From assembly GCA_944321925.1 (NCBI GenBank), contig CALUND010000006.1, positions 1 through 64,000 on the forward strand: 64,000 nt of DNA, written 5' to 3'. The stretch comes from an uncultured Rikenellaceae bacterium. Lineage in GTDB: Bacteria > Bacteroidota > Bacteroidia > Bacteroidales > Rikenellaceae. Below are positions 25,908 to 33,651 of this stretch, one piece after another. Under the pieces are notes generated by a model. That model was not told the origin of the DNA, did no database searches, and saw only the letters and a program-made list of their open reading frames with translations. The first letter of the stretch is position 1, and each line of letters begins with the position of its first letter. The position numbers and the translations under genes are program-made.

Positions 25908-28154
25908 ATGGAATATACCGCCGAGGACGAAATCCTGATCACCGAAAGTTTCGACGACCTGCTCGTCAGTTGCGAAAAGATCTGCAAAAGCGAGGAGGAC
26001 TGGGAGATCATCAAACGCGCCTTCACCCTGGCCAAGGAGGCGCACAAAGGTGTGCGGAGACGTTCGGGTGAACCCTATATTCTACATCCCATTGCGGTTG
26101 CCAAGATCTGTGTGAACGAGATCGGTCTCGGCGTCAAATCGGTGGTCGCATCGCTGTTGCACGACGTCGTGGAGGATACGGAATACACGCTGGAAGATAT
26201 TTCGGCGATGTTCAATCCGAAGATCGCCTCGATGGTCGACGGCCTGACCAAAATCTCCGGCGTATTCAACGCCGAAACTTCGCAACAGGCCGAAACCTTC
26301 CGAAAGATGCTGCTTACGTTGCTCGACGACGTGCGGGTCATTCTGATCAAAATAGCCGACCGGCTCCACAACATGCGCACACTGGGCGCCATGCCCCGTG
26401 AGAAACAGATCAAAATCACGAGCGAAACGATCTATCTGTTCGCCCCGCTGGCCTACAGATTGGGTCTCTATGCCATCAAATCGGAACTGGAAGACCTCAG
26501 CCTGAAGTACAGATTCCCGGAACAATACCGAGAAATCGAACAAAAACTCAATAAGACTCAGGAACAACGAACGGCCTTCATCGAAAAATTCGATGCGCCC
26601 ATCATCCGCAAATTGCGGGAGAGCGGAGTCGATTTCGAGATTTCGGGACGCGTCAAAAGCATCTATTCGATCTGGTCGAAGATGCAAAACAAACAGATTC
26701 CGTTCGAAGAGGTCTACGACCTGTTCGCCGTACGCATCGTCTTCAACCCTTCGCCGCTCATCCCCGAGAAGAGTCAGTGTTGGCATATCTACGAACTCGT
26801 TACGGATATCTATCCGAGTCGCCCCGACCGATTGCGGGACTGGATTACCTATCCGAAAGCCAATGGCTACGAAGCGCTCCACACCACGGTAATGGGCCCC
26901 GACGGGGTTTGGGTGGAGGTACAGATTCGCTCCCGCCGCATGGACGACATCGCCGAACACGGCGTAGCAGCCCACTGGAAACACAAATACGTTTCGGACG
27001 ACGAAGCGGTCTCCGACCCGGCATTCGACGCCTGGCTCCAACAAATACGCGACGCTCTCAGCAGTCCCACCGAAAACGCGGTGGATTTTCTGGACAATTT
27101 CCAACGCTCGCTCTACACCTCCGAAATTGTGGTTTTCACCCCCAAGGGAGAACCTCGTCGCATACCCAAAGGAGCCACCGTACTCGATTTCGCCTACGAC
27201 ATCCACTCCAAACTCGGAGCCAAAGCCATCGGAGCCAAGGTGAACCACCGAATCGAATCGCTCTACACGCCTCTCAGCAATGGCGACCAGGTGGAGATCC
27301 TCACATCGGCCAATACGCACCCCACGACAGAGTGGCTGGAACACGTCACCACGCCCAAAGCCAAACAATACATCAAAAACTACCTGAAGAAACACAGGCA
27401 AAACAACATAGAGCGTGGCATAGCCATTTTCGAGCAGCGAATGCAGGAGCTGGGCATCACGCCGAGCGCACGGGTCTTCCGCAAGTTGTTGCCAGCCTAC
27501 GAATGCTCGAACAAAGACGAATTCTACAGCAAACTGGGAGCTGAAATCATCCGGCTGGATCACATCCAGGAGATTCTCCGACAAAACTCAGCGAACAAGA
27601 TCCTGAAATTCTGGACCCTATTCGTCGGAAACAAGGAGAAGGAGAACATCGACGATCCCGAACCCGACAAAAAAGGAGACAAAAGCTATGTGGTTGGAGC
27701 AGGGGATGATATCGATGAAAATCGGCCCTCTTTCGAGATCGCCAAATGTTGTATTCCCATCCCGGGAGACGATGTGACAGGCTATCGCGATCCTGCAACT
27801 GGAAAAATCATCGTCCACAAAACCAGCTGCAACGAACTGACCCGACTTGCCTCGCAATACGGCAGCAACATCGTCAGCGACATCAAGTGGTCGAGCCATA
27901 AGGCCATGTCCTATCTCTCGATCATCGAGCTGCAGGGTATCGATCGGATCGGCATTCTGCTCGACCTGGCCCAAGTCATTACAGGCGAACTGAGCATCAA
28001 TATCCGCGAACTCAAAATACAGAGCCACGACGGGATTTTCGAAGGAACCATAAGCATCTATGTGACCAACGTACAGGACCTGAACACCGTCATGAATAAA
28101 ATCGGAAAGATTCGCGGCGTCGAAAAAGTCAAACGCATTCAGCAGGAGGGATAA
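25908..28154 (+). CDS. Bifunctional (p)ppGpp synthetase/hydrolase (Rel/SpoT family)
   Basis: 748 residues with the full long-RSH architecture. The HD hydrolase domain has YILHPIAVAKI and LLHDVVEDT (about 81-90), with both metal-ligand motifs intact. The synthetase domain has GRVKSIYSIWSKM (about 246-258) and the nucleotide-contact segment YPKANGYEALHTTVMG (about 315-330). TGS starts near 408 (VVFTPKGEP), followed by a helical part, a zinc-finger-like CCIPIPGDD-x-GY and a C-terminal ACT domain from about 670. Both activities therefore look intact. It makes and degrades the stringent-response alarmone. It sits 20 nt after recA and 6 nt before the next small gene. Confidence 0.93.
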   Translation: MEYTAEDEILITESFDDLLVSCEKICKSEEDWEIIKRAFTLAKEAHKGVRRRSGEPYILHPIAVAKICVNEIGLGVKSVVASLLHDVVEDTEYTLEDISAMFNPKIASMVDGLTKISGVFNAETSQQAETFRKMLLTLLDDVRVILIKIADRLHNMRTLGAMPREKQIKITSETIYLFAPLAYRLGLYAIKSELEDLSLKYRFPEQYREIEQKLNKTQEQRTAFIEKFDAPIIRKLRESGVDFEISGRVKSIYSIWSKMQNKQIPFEEVYDLFAVRIVFNPSPLIPEKSQCWHIYELVTDIYPSRPDRLRDWITYPKANGYEALHTTVMGPDGVWVEVQIRSRRMDDIAEHGVAAHWKHKYVSDDEAVSDPAFDAWLQQIRDALSSPTENAVDFLDNFQRSLYTSEIVVFTPKGEPRRIPKGATVLDFAYDIHSKLGAKAIGAKVNHRIESLYTPLSNGDQVEILTSANTHPTTEWLEHVTTPKAKQYIKNYLKKHRQNNIERGIAIFEQRMQELGITPSARVFRKLLPAYECSNKDEFYSKLGAEIIRLDHIQEILRQNSANKILKFWTLFVGNKEKENIDDPEPDKKGDKSYVVGAGDDIDENRPSFEIAKCCIPIPGDDVTGYRDPATGKIIVHKTSCNELTRLASQYGSNIVSDIKWSSHKAMSYLSIIELQGIDRIGILLDLAQVITGELSINIRELKIQSHDGIFEGTISIYVTNVQDLNTVMNKIGKIRGVEKVKRIQQEG

Positions 28155-28160
28155 AAACGT

Positions 28161-28577
28161 ATGGATGACCTTATTTCGATCCTTTTGGCAGTAGGATTCA
28201 TACTGCTCAGCCTGTTTTCCGACCGCAAAAAGAAACGAGCGAAAAAAGAGCGGAAAATCGCTCCTGTACAACCTCGGACAACGCCCAAAAGAGCGGTTGT
28301 CACTCCACCAGAGAAGCAGTTCCCCCTGCCCATCGAAGATCCTCTCTCTGAAGTAACACCCGCTCTCAAGATCGAACCAAAGCCCCAACGTAGCATCACG
28401 ATCGATTACCTGCCCCCACAAGCAAAGCAGGTAAAAGAGCCGAAAAAAAGCCATAAACAGGCAATAATCACTGAATCGGCAGAAGAACGGACAGAGAAAG
28501 ACTGGGCGGCCGAATTCGATCTGGAACGAGCCATCATCGAATCGGAGATCCTGCAACCGAAATACAAATCTTACTGA
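28161..28577 (+). CDS. Small single-pass membrane protein, unknown
   Basis: 138 residues. One N-terminal hydrophobic helix (about residues 4-20, LISILLAVGFILLSLF) is followed by a very basic stretch (DRKKKRAKKERK), a Pro-rich linker of about 70 residues and a conserved-looking C-terminus (AAEFDLERAIIESEIL). Small proteins with this layout occur in other Bacteroidales downstream of unrelated housekeeping genes, as I recall; no function is known. The 6-nt gap to rel suggests a shared transcript. Confidence 0.7.
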   Translation: MDDLISILLAVGFILLSLFSDRKKKRAKKERKIAPVQPRTTPKRAVVTPPEKQFPLPIEDPLSEVTPALKIEPKPQRSITIDYLPPQAKQVKEPKKSHKQAIITESAEERTEKDWAAEFDLERAIIESEILQPKYKSY

Positions 28578-28729
28578 TCTCCGTGCACAAACAGCAGAAC
28601 TTTGGACTCCCCGAATGATCTCTGTGCTGAAGAAGGAGTTTTCAAACACCTCTCCCTCATTCGGACTACCGCGTCCCGAACGATAAAAAAGTCGCTAATT
28701 TCACATGTATCACTAAATATTCGACTCCC

Positions 28730-29116
28730 ATGGCAACTATTTTCAGTCGTATTATTTGCGGCGAAATCCCCAGCTACAAAGTAGCAGAAGACGAAAACTA
28801 TTACGCTTTTCTCGACATTAATCCACTGGCAGAAGGTCACACACTGGTCGTTCCGAAAAAAGAGGTCGATTATATTTTCGATCTGGATGACGAAACACTA
28901 TCGGGCATGATCATATTTGCCAAAAAGGTAGCCCAAAAACTGAAGGAAAAAATAGCTTGCAAAAGGGTAGCCGTCGTGGTATTGGGACTCGAAGTTCCGC
29001 ATGCCCACATCCATTTGATACCGATCAATAGCGAAAGTGATGTCGATTTTCGCAAACCCAAATTAACGCTTTCTCCCGAACGATTCGCCCAAATATCCGC
29101 TATGCTACAGGAGTAG
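28730..29116 (+). CDS. HIT-family nucleotide hydrolase (HINT-like)
   Basis: 128 residues. The histidine triad is PHAHIHLIPI at about residues 93-102, with the third His replaced by the family's variable last position. N-terminal IFSRIICGEIPSYKV and DINPLAEGHTLVVPK (about 30-44) are typical of HINT/PKCI-type proteins, which hydrolyse adenosine 5'-monophosphoramidates or aminoacyl-adenylates. It has its own 150-nt upstream gap and a terminator shortly after the stop. Confidence 0.9.
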   Translation: MATIFSRIICGEIPSYKVAEDENYYAFLDINPLAEGHTLVVPKKEVDYIFDLDDETLSGMIIFAKKVAQKLKEKIACKRVAVVVLGLEVPHAHIHLIPINSESDVDFRKPKLTLSPERFAQISAMLQE

Positions 29117-29158
29117 GGAAGTTTCTGCATCGGAAACAGACACAAATAACTGAAAAAC

Positions 29159-29193
29159 AATAGGGTATCCGTCTTTATGGATACCCTATTTAA
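29159..29193 (+). terminator. Terminator of the HIT gene
   Basis: AATAGGGTATCC (29159-29170) pairs exactly with GGATACCCTATT (29179-29190). The following T-run is short. Confidence 0.8.
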
Positions 29194-29273
29194 CATAATT
29201 ATATGGACAATCCATTAAATTTACCTCCCTTAACCATAAGAGGTAAGGTATTGGGGTCAAAATGAGTCATTAT

Positions 29274-29742
29274 TTACAATTGTAACAAACAGGAAGGGTA
29301 GTGACAGTTGTAAATTCATCTATTTATATTACAACTGTAAATATAATTTTCGCTGTAAATCCTCACAATTACAACTGTAATCCATGTAAAGTCATCCCAA
29401 AATTTCGATATACATCGAAAATAAATAAATTGAAATTAAAAACATAACATATATATAATCAATTATTTATACATATTATTTCAACTATAAATACACATTT
29501 AATAAGGGAGGGGGATAATCTAATTGTTCAACAGAAAGCACTATACAGCAAATTTATCATATATTTCATTCTTATAATCAATAATTTACACGGATTATCT
29601 GCTATATAAATTCAAATAAAAATAAAAAGGTATTGAAAGGCTAATTCTGCATAATTACAAATGTAAAGAACAATATGCAGCTCTTTTTATACAAAATCAG
29701 AAATAAATTTTGTTTTACAAATCTAAATATTTATATTTGTAA
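29274..29742. promoter_or_regulatory. Cluster of TTACA-N2-TGTAA operator-like palindromes
   Basis: Perfect or near-perfect sites occur at 29274-29285 (TTACAATTGTAA), 29302-29313 (TGACAGTTGTAA), 29329-29340 and 29369-29380 (both TTACAACTGTAA), and 29655-29666 (TTACAAATGTAA). A tenth-base-perfect dyad at 29713-29722/29735-29744 (TTTTACAAAT with ATTTGTAAAA) spans the regulator's promoter. Half sites lie near 29353 and 29394. The most economical reading is that they are binding sites of the XRE protein encoded just downstream. Confidence 0.65.
29709..29739 (+). promoter_or_regulatory. Canonical Bacteroidetes promoter of the XRE gene
   Basis: TTTG at 29709-29712 and TATATTTG at 29732-29739 are separated by exactly 19 nt, a perfect -33/-7 pair. 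The 10-bp dyad lies on top of it, which would allow autorepression. The start codon is 17 nt downstream of the -7 element. Confidence 0.85.
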
Positions 29743-29756
29743 AAAATCGGAGCAAA

Positions 29757-30236
29757 ATGGAAGAAAAACTGAGAAAGCTGATGAAGTTCGAAGGAATCAA
29801 TTCGACGAAGCTCGCTGAAATATTGGGCATCCAGGCTTCGGGAATTTCTCACATCATGAGCGGACGAAACAAGCCGAGTTTCGATTTCTTGGTCAAGTTG
29901 CTGCAACATTTTCCGCAAATCAATCCCGACTGGCTGCTGCTGGATAAGGGCCCCATGTATCGCGACGAAGTGAAGAAAAAAAATTCTCCTTCCTTAACTC
30001 CAGCAATTCCCACAATCGCTCCTGCCGAACTTTTCGACACGACGAAAGATTCAATCGCTCAAGCAAGCTCTCCGGAGGAGGAAAAAGATATTATTCCTGC
30101 CGATACGGACAAACAAAGTTCGACAAACGAATTCCCGCAACAAACAGGCGATCGAAACCGAGGCAACGATTCGCAGATCGAAAAGATCGTCATTTTTTAT
30201 TCCGACCACACCTTTTCCTCCTACCGACCGGAATAA
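29757..30236 (+). CDS. XRE-family helix-turn-helix regulator
   Basis: 159 residues. The helix-turn-helix is at about residues 15-45 (NSTKLAEILGIQASGISHIMSG followed by RNKPSFDFLVKLL), with the INPDWLLLDKGPM ending usual for Bacteroidetes XRE proteins that resemble phage repressors. A polar, probably disordered linker (about 70-135) leads to a short C-terminal beta segment (IEKIVIFYSDHTFSSY) also found in relatives. It is preceded by a promoter overlapped by a palindrome, so autoregulation is likely. What else it controls is unclear, since no phage genes are adjacent. It may be a remnant of a mobile element. Confidence 0.8.
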   Translation: MEEKLRKLMKFEGINSTKLAEILGIQASGISHIMSGRNKPSFDFLVKLLQHFPQINPDWLLLDKGPMYRDEVKKKNSPSLTPAIPTIAPAELFDTTKDSIAQASSPEEEKDIIPADTDKQSSTNEFPQQTGDRNRGNDSQIEKIVIFYSDHTFSSYRPE

Positions 30237-30646
30237 ATACGCAGTATTCCATAGCGGGAAATAGAACAGCTGCATTTCACCTCCACAATTCGCCAACCAG
30301 AATCTGACTTCCGATTCGTCCAAATGACGCAGGAATCTCTAAATCCGATAAGATAAGGGCTTCCGAATACCAGCCGCCCCGAACAAGATAATCTCTCTAA
30401 AACCGTCTTTTATAATAACCGCTGTCCGAGCATGGTCAAGAGAGGCTCCTTATGATTCTGAACACGGCAACAGGTCTATGACGCCATCCTTCAACGTGTT
30501 ACTCGGAAACCATTACATTATAAGCATTCTATCTTTCTTAGGATAAAATATTCGGGAGCTATTCTCGCTGATCTCTAACGGAATTATCTCTTACATAGTT
30601 GTGTGCCCCGACAAGGTTGCAACCTTGTCGGGGCACATGTCTTTCA
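30237..30646. other. Intergenic stretch without a gene
   Basis: About 410 nt between the XRE gene and the DUF2188 gene. No supported gene is seen. The only notable element is the perfect palindrome at 30602-30637. Confidence 0.5.
30602..30637. terminator. Perfect 36-nt palindrome, likely terminator
   Basis: TGTGCCCCGACAAGGTTG is followed directly by its exact reverse complement, with no loop. It lies 9 nt beyond the stop codon of the minus-strand DUF2188 gene. No clear T-run follows on either strand, so factor-independent termination would be weak. Confidence 0.55.
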
Positions 30647-30871
30647 TTAGCCTTTCGGTGGATAGGGATCACGACCATAACTGTGTTTTTCACGGATTCG
30701 GCCATCGACTCCGTGTATAGCAACCTCCTGACCATTTTTTATGGCAATTTCACGGGCACGTTCAAAGGCTTCTTGCTGTGTCTGGAAATTACCTGAGCTA
30801 CGCTGAGCTTTTTCCTGCGTTACTTGCCATTTATCTCCTTTACGAACGACATGAATATTTCTTCCAACCAT
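30647..30871 (-). CDS. DUF2188 family protein
   Basis: 74 residues. It matches the DUF2188 pattern as I recall it: an N-terminal HVVRKGDKWQV strand pair, TQQEAFERAREIA helix (about 32-44) and the C-terminal GRIREKHSYGRDPYPPKG. The function of the family is unknown. The translation signal is exceptional here: AAAGGAGGTG lies 8-9 nt upstream of the ATG, a perfect Shine-Dalgarno sequence, whereas almost no other gene in the window has one. A TATAAT hexamer lies about 54 nt upstream (ATTATA at 30925-30930). Both point to acquisition from a Firmicutes-like donor. Confidence 0.85.
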   Translation of the reverse strand: MVGRNIHVVRKGDKWQVTQEKAQRSSGNFQTQQEAFERAREIAIKNGQEVAIHGVDGRIREKHSYGRDPYPPKG

Positions 30872-31246
30872 TTTAATACACCTCCTTTCACATTTTTTAT
30901 TGCAACCGTTTCAGGTCTCCGGTTATTATAACACAAAATTAATTGATGGCTTCTTAAATGACCTATATCTTTATCTGCATACGATCTGCATTTCTCTGAC
31001 GGGGCTCTTTCTCTGTCGTGGCATTTCTCGCAATGGAAAGAGCCAGATAACTACACAGCCCAAAAGCAGAGTAAATAGAGAAGCCCAACATGCGACCTGA
31101 AAATCTTTTATTGGCCGCATCCATGCGGCTGAATAATATTTGTATTATGTTAAATAATACCCAAGAAGGTTGCTGTATCTATTTCTCGGCCATGGTGAAT
31201 TTTTAGAAAAGCGATTCTATCGGATTCATGTATTTTCGGCCATATT

Positions 31247-31363
31247 TTAAATATAACCAAAATTACGAAGAACAATAACTACAAAAGCAATAAAAATAGA
31301 AATAACCAAAAGTCCAGCCAAAGAAGCTACAGTCAACCAAATATATTTAACAAATTTAGACAT
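31247..31363 (-). CDS. Tiny single-helix membrane protein (candidate)
   Basis: A 38-residue frame from ATG at 31363 to TAA: a short basic start (MSKFVKYIW), about 22 hydrophobic residues and a short RNFGYI tail. A TATATTTG -7 element (CAAATATA at 31368-31375) lies only 4 nt upstream of the ATG, which would give a leaderless or nearly leaderless message. Small hydrophobic peptides like this include type I toxins and subunits of membrane complexes. Nothing distinguishes them here, and the ORF may be chance. Confidence 0.4.
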   Translation of the reverse strand: MSKFVKYIWLTVASLAGLLVISIFIAFVVIVLRNFGYI

Positions 31364-31576
31364 GCGACAAATATATATTTCTTTTTTAAAAAACTATTTT
31401 TCAAAATATTCGGCACTAACGCTCAACATATAAAGAGGTTGCAGTATTTATTTAATGAATGGTTGTGGCTGTTATAGGACTTTCCATTCTTTCTGTTTTT
31501 ATTCACCTTAATTTATAAAGGTAAGTCCTTTGGGTCTTTGGTGATTTCAGTTTTTGGGTATAATACTTTTAATTAT

Positions 31577-31612
31577 AAAGGCAGAAACTTTTTGGAGTTT
31601 CTGCCTTTAATA
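31577..31612. terminator. Hairpin, probable terminator
   Basis: AAAGGCAGAAAC (31577-31588) pairs exactly with GTTTCTGCCTTT (31597-31608). It lies beyond the 3' end of the minus-strand beta-barrel gene at 31699. Confidence 0.6.
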
Positions 31613-31698
31613 ATAGCCTTTGTCTCGAAATGATCGAAAAAATCACACCCCGACGATGACACGGCAATTCTTACTACAAAATCCCGTAATTGAAACAC

Positions 31699-32205
31699 CT
31701 AAAACATAAATCCGATTTTTAACTGCACGGAATTCATATCGATTCCAATGCCCGATTCGGAGATTCTTTGCATATTGTAGCCCAACTGAGCCTTGAATTT
31801 ACCCGCTCGGATACCAATTGCAGGAGTCAATACCTCTCCGGAAGAGCCCTGCAAACCATTTGTCACACCGATGCCGACACCCAAGTCCAAAGAGAAATAA
31901 GGACTGAATTTCTCGGTAACAGGAATATATCCCTTCAAGTTAAGATAAACAGGCATCATCAACTCATTGGCATTCACAAGATAATAATCTAATCCGATAC
32001 CGATACCCGTCGAAAAATAGGAACCTATTTTTAAGCCCTGAATCGTATGGAGATTAGCCCGCCCCATGGCGAAAGTCCCCACTCCAATCGAATAACCGAA
32101 ATCGACTTCTCCCTGATATTTTACCTTTACGGGCGATGGTTGTGCGTAAGAGCCCCAAACAGACAAAAAGGCTGCAAGAATTACAAACAGTGCTTTCTTT
32201 TTCAT
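31699..32205 (-). CDS. Outer-membrane beta-barrel-like secreted protein
   Basis: 168 residues with a signal peptide (MKKKALFVILAAFLSVWGSYAQ). The mature part alternates short glycine-rich amphipathic strands (GYSIGVGTFAMG, SYFSTGIGIGLDYYL, SLDLGVGIGV, LTPAIGIRAGKFK) and ends in an aromatic KIGFMF, as outer-membrane barrels do. It looks like a small 8-strand porin-like barrel of the OmpA/PorT type. The ligand and function are unknown. It is a monocistronic accessory gene between the DUF2188 gene and the lipoprotein gene. Confidence 0.75.
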   Translation of the reverse strand: MKKKALFVILAAFLSVWGSYAQPSPVKVKYQGEVDFGYSIGVGTFAMGRANLHTIQGLKIGSYFSTGIGIGLDYYLVNANELMMPVYLNLKGYIPVTEKFSPYFSLDLGVGIGVTNGLQGSSGEVLTPAIGIRAGKFKAQLGYNMQRISESGIGIDMNSVQLKIGFMF

Positions 32206-32567
32206 AATTTAAAAGTTAGTAAGTTAAACAGTCGGATTTGTTGAGCTCCCCCACTCTTTCCATTCCTTTCCGACACCAATCTTCGTCTTTGAGACAATCT
32301 GCCCAACCGATCCAGTTCGATGATCCTTAGCAAAGATAATAGAATTTCTATCGATACCAACGATCTGATTCTTAAAAAATTTCGGGCATAATCGATCATC
32401 CGGCTGAATATTGAGCCACAACGATCAAATTCAATTTTTTCGCTTCTTCTTCGCTCCTGGTTCAAATAATTTTTGCAAAAACAGACACATGTATTGCATA
32501 GTATTATCTTTATACATATATTTGTTGCACTCGAACCGACACTTCATTTTATTAACTTTAACCTGAC
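32206..32567. other. Divergent intergenic region
   Basis: About 360 nt between the minus-strand barrel gene and the plus-strand lipoprotein gene. An 87-codon minus-strand frame at 32202-32465 overlaps the barrel start and is very basic; it is not credible. The right end holds the lipoprotein promoter at 32493-32524. Confidence 0.5.
32493..32524 (+). promoter_or_regulatory. Promoter of the lipoprotein gene
   Basis: TATATTTG at 32517-32524 is an exact -7 match. ATTG at 32493-32496, 20 nt upstream, is a plausible weak -33. Confidence 0.6.
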
Positions 32568-33092
32568 ATGAAAAATCCGACTTTGCTTGCCGCCGTAGTT
32601 GTGTGCGCCGTATCGATTATTTTTTTGATATACGGCTGTTCGGGAAAACCGGAATACGAGACCATAGACAACCAGTGGTTCTCTTGCGAACTGGTCTCCA
32701 ACTGGACGAAACCGGACGTGATTGACGATGGAGAGATCTTTCAACTGCCGCAAGAGAGGTTGTGGCAACGCAATTCCCCGAAATACAAGGGATGGTACGG
32801 AATTTCGATTCGCCATTACGAAGGCTCCGCAAAAATAATTTTGAAGATGTACAAGCAATATCCGACTTTAAATTTTTCGCCAGATAACGAAAGTTTCTTT
32901 GTCAAATACCCGTTGGGAGGCAGCCTCAAGAAAGACTTTCAAGACGGATGGATCATAGAGAGCTGGGGCTTTCTCAAGGGGAACGATCTCACGGAAGTCT
33001 CCTACCAATATCCGAAAGATGGTTCGGAACGCATACGGGAGGAGTACCGACGCATAGTCGATGTAACGCTAAAATCGATGCAAATAAAATAG
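32568..33092 (+). CDS. Putative lipoprotein of unknown function
   Basis: 174 residues. An N-terminal hydrophobic segment ends in LIYGC-SG (Cys24), an acceptable lipobox although Tyr at -2 is unusual. The mature part has WFSCELVSNW, YGISIRHYEGS and IIESWGFLKG segments and looks like a compact alpha/beta periplasmic or surface domain. No family was recognised. It is monocistronic, with its own promoter and a strong terminator. Confidence 0.7.
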   Translation: MKNPTLLAAVVVCAVSIIFLIYGCSGKPEYETIDNQWFSCELVSNWTKPDVIDDGEIFQLPQERLWQRNSPKYKGWYGISIRHYEGSAKIILKMYKQYPTLNFSPDNESFFVKYPLGGSLKKDFQDGWIIESWGFLKGNDLTEVSYQYPKDGSERIREEYRRIVDVTLKSMQIK

Positions 33093-33651
33093 GCCGACAG
33101 TTATCTCTTTTTCGTAGCAATCGTTAAAAAAGAGAGAACAGGAGTCCTCCGTATGCGAGGCTCCTGTTTTTTAATGGCTTGCTCCGCATGCGGATCACTC
33201 TCCCCCACCCGTTTCCCGATCGGCATTTTCGGGCAGACATCTTAAACAGTACGGGACCCGGAACATTCTCCGCACCGACAACCATCGTATGGAACGTATG
33301 GAACAATCCTCATGGCGCCGGCACAAACATTCGATCGTCTGCCGACCGCAGGTTCATCCGTTGGAGCAAACGCTCGGAGCCAGATTCCTCTATTCACCGA
33401 CTCCTCCGCCCCATCCGTCACGACGGAGACAGCCACGCCAACGTCCGCTTCCGGAGATCACAAACAGATCGCCACTTGGAACATGGCGATCGACCATCGG
33501 TACCTCTTCATCAACTCAAAAAAAGAAGAGGAGGAACGTATCTTTTTGTTTTCGGTAATCGGTCTGACAGTCATCACTTTACCCTAACCTAAATCGAACA
33601 GTTTGACCCTACCTTCACACAATCAGACACATTTCCTCCTCTCTTTTTTTG
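33093..33651. other. Intergenic region after the lipoprotein gene
   Basis: Contains the terminator at 33137-33172. In the remaining ~480 nt several open frames overlap, none with convincing protein character. One of 91 codons (33312-33587) ends in a hydrophobic EERIFLFSVIGLTVITL stretch and could be the eroded tail of a membrane-protein gene, but it has no homologous N-terminus. Confidence 0.4.
33137..33172 (+). terminator. Terminator of the lipoprotein gene
   Basis: AACAGGAG-TCCTC pairs with GAGG-CTCCTGTT, closing a short loop, followed by six T. Confidence 0.9.

Larger units (their letters stand above)
29117..29756. other. AT-rich intergenic region with operator cluster
   Basis: 640 nt with no supported gene. 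It holds a terminator at 29159-29193, then repeated TTACA-N2-TGTAA palindromes and half sites, then the promoter of the XRE regulator. The AT content is far above the surrounding core genes. Confidence 0.7.
30872..31698. other. AT-rich intergenic region
   Basis: About 830 nt. The only candidates are a 38-codon membrane ORF on the minus strand (31247-31363) and a hairpin at 31577-31608. The rest shows no coding frame or recognisable element. Confidence 0.5.

Noticed and set aside
33312..33587. 91-codon frame ending in a hydrophobic segment
   Set aside because: Overlapping frames are equally open and no homologous start is visible; at most an eroded fragment.
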